Positions 61,954 through 64,000 of a stretch of DNA of 64,000 bases are shown here, piece after piece. The notes below the pieces were generated by a model. That model had not been told where the DNA came from, ran no database searches, and was given only the letters and a program-made list of their open reading frames with translations. The stretch lies in contig NZ_LT799838.1 in assembly GCF_900168255.1 (NCBI RefSeq), positions 806,001 through 870,000 of the forward strand. The letters are read 5' to 3'. A program made the translations under genes and the position numbers. The stretch is from Psychrobacter sp. DAB_AL43B. Its GTDB lineage: Bacteria > Pseudomonadota > Gammaproteobacteria > Pseudomonadales > Moraxellaceae. Each line of letters begins with the position of its first letter. Position 1 is the stretch's first letter.

Positions 61954-63261
61954 GTGTCTGCCAGTTCTGATTCTGCAAAACCTGCCCTGTCAAACCCTAC
62001 AAAGCAAGCGGCTACTCAGCCTGCTGATAATAACGCTGTATCTAATCGATTACCCTATCTAAGTAGCTTTGCTAGCGAAGTTGCTAATAGCTGGTTGCTG
62101 CCTGATGGGGTGGTCGATGTGTTGTTTGAGGATGCGCATAAGCAAGAAGTACTTAGGCATCAATTGACACAACAGCTCATCACGCATGGTTATCAATTAG
62201 TTTGTCCGCCAATGATTGAGTTTACCGAATCGTTATTAAGCGGTGCTTCAGAGGATTTAAAACGTCAAACCTTTAAGATTATCGATCAACTAACCGGTCG
62301 CTTGATGGGCATACGCGCTGATATTACGCCGCAGATTTTGCGTATTGATGCGCATCATGGTGGCGACGGTATCGCGCGTTATTGCTACGCAGGCGATGTG
62401 ATTCATACTTTGCCGTCAGGACTTTTTGGCTCACGCACACCGCTACAGTTAGGTGCTGAAATATTTGGCTGCGCGTCGCTTACAGCAGATATCGAGCTGA
62501 TAGATGTATTGTTTAGCATGATAAATAGCTTGGATATGAGCGCTGCACTGCACGTCGATTTGGGTCATGTAGCCATATTTAAGCGTTTAGCAGAATTAGC
62601 AGAATTGTCTGATAGTGACACTGAGCAATTGATGCATCTTTATGCCAATAAAAACCTGCCTGAGCTTAAACGGCTTTGCCAAGCATTGCCGATGGGTAAT
62701 GACTTTTATGCCTTAGCGCGCTTTGGTCATGATATTGTAAACTTATTAGCGAAGTTGTCAGATAACGCTCAGCAAGATATCGAAATTGTAACCGCTATCG
62801 ATGAGTTACAACGTCTAAAAACACATTTGCAAGAACAGTGGCAGTGTCCTGTGAGCATCGATGTCACAGAGCTGTCAGGCTATCACTATCATACCGGCAT
62901 TGTGTTCAATGGCTATATCAATAGCGAGACCCAGCCGCTGGTACGTGGCGGGCGTTTCGATGGTATGAAAAGCGGCAATCAATTAGCCAGTAATCAGCCG
63001 CGTGAAGCCACAGGCTTTAGTATGGATGTCAGTCGTTTACTTGCGCATACACAGCTTGAGGCGCCAACCGTCGTGCTGGTCGACCATAACGCATTAAGTA
63101 GTTTGGACAACGAACAGATGCAGCTGCTATTACAACAAGTGGCAAGCTTGCGTCAACAAGGCTATCGCGTCACTATGCCATTAAGTGCAGAAGATATGCC
63201 AGTAGGGTTGACCTATCGTTTAAACTTTATAGATAATCAGTGGCAGCTAGAATCTGTTTAA
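61954..63261 (+). CDS. hisZ: HisZ, ATP phosphoribosyltransferase regulatory subunit
   Basis: 435 residues from GTG 61954, chosen because AAGGA lies 6 nt upstream; an ATG at 61861 lacks a ribosome binding site and would add 31 residues. HisRS-like core with LLPDGVVDVLFEDA, GIRADITPQILRID, and LGAEIFGC. It lacks tRNA-binding parts of HisRS. It activates short-form HisG in histidine synthesis. Upstream of purA, a common pairing in gammaproteobacteria. Confidence 0.9.
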   Translation: MSASSDSAKPALSNPTKQAATQPADNNAVSNRLPYLSSFASEVANSWLLPDGVVDVLFEDAHKQEVLRHQLTQQLITHGYQLVCPPMIEFTESLLSGASEDLKRQTFKIIDQLTGRLMGIRADITPQILRIDAHHGGDGIARYCYAGDVIHTLPSGLFGSRTPLQLGAEIFGCASLTADIELIDVLFSMINSLDMSAALHVDLGHVAIFKRLAELAELSDSDTEQLMHLYANKNLPELKRLCQALPMGNDFYALARFGHDIVNLLAKLSDNAQQDIEIVTAIDELQRLKTHLQEQWQCPVSIDVTELSGYHYHTGIVFNGYINSETQPLVRGGRFDGMKSGNQLASNQPREATGFSMDVSRLLAHTQLEAPTVVLVDHNALSSLDNEQMQLLLQQVASLRQQGYRVTMPLSAEDMPVGLTYRLNFIDNQWQLESV

Positions 63262-63424
63262 ATTTGAAAACTCTCTAAATCTAGAAGCTATTTAAATAAA
63301 AACCATTCAGTTATTAAGTCGCTAAGAAACATACAGCTGAAAAAGTATCATTTTTTAGCATTACTTTAATTTTGATATATTTTTTTTAAACTATTATTGC
63401 ACACACCTCAATACATAAAGGTAA

Positions 63425-64000
<576 letters not shown>

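Noticed and set aside
63373..63398. Sigma-70-like promoter (TTGATA ... TATTAT) before purA
   Set aside because: Spacing of 14 nt is too short and the region is AT-rich enough for chance matches.

Overview
The window looks like a chromosomal segment of a Psychrobacter-like gammaproteobacterium (Moraxellaceae). This is inferred from moderate GC, Acinetobacter/Psychrobacter-type gene content (PhoH, UbiH/UbiI pair, NrtR-controlled nad genes, a Wza-Wzb-Wzc capsule locus ending in Wzi, HisZ-PurA) and protein style. No rRNA, tRNA or CRISPR array is visible.

Layout. 1-3 kb: start of an unknown gene, a secreted hypothetical, phoH. 3-6.6 kb: two ubiquinone-ring hydroxylases (ubiH, ubiI/F) split by an IS5-type element with a T8 frameshift site. 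6.6-10.7 kb: four paralogous OmpA-like lipoproteins with thrombospondin-3 calcium repeats, with a two-TM protein in the middle. 10.7-11.7 kb: a LysO-like exporter. 12-20 kb: a lipid-metabolism locus resembling the uncharacterised E. coli ynbABC genes. It holds a three-domain fusion (CDP-alcohol phosphatidyltransferase + alpha/beta hydrolase + methyltransferase), a patatin-like protein with altered catalytic residues, a second patatin-like gene cut by an IS200/IS605 element (intact TnpB, broken TnpA), an SDR and a CdsA-like cytidylyltransferase.

20-26 kb: NAD synthesis, nadA-nadB and nadC around nrtR, with two near-identical palindromes that are probably NrtR operators. 26-33 kb: MarC, a trimethylamine monooxygenase-type FMO, an ArgO/LysE exporter, three divergent tandem paralogs with an XpaC-like helical domain, and RluB.

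33.3-57.7 kb: a Wzy-type capsule locus, all on the + strand. Export genes (wza-wzb-wzc) come first, then a WbpM-type dehydratase and a Wzx flippase. A complete nonulosonate cassette of the GDP-linked legionaminic type follows (legB, legC, legG, legI, acetyltransferase, ptmE, legF, plus a PtmG/PseA-type amidotransferase). Next come a GT52 sialyltransferase-like enzyme, three GT4 glycosyltransferases, a Wzy-like polymerase, a fused reductase/initiating sugar transferase, and Wzi. The middle (about 48.7-52.4 kb) is strikingly AT-rich. The predicted product is a capsule bearing an amidinated legionaminic-like sugar, probably started on a QuiNAc/FucNAc-type residue.

58-64 kb: folD-psiE, CorA, a DUF2237 protein, hisZ and the start of purA.

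Running through the intergenic spaces is a family of about 140-bp palindromic repeats (five good and two decayed copies) with a conserved asymmetric core. It looks like a MITE or REP-type family and is one of the main things no ordinary gene annotation explains.
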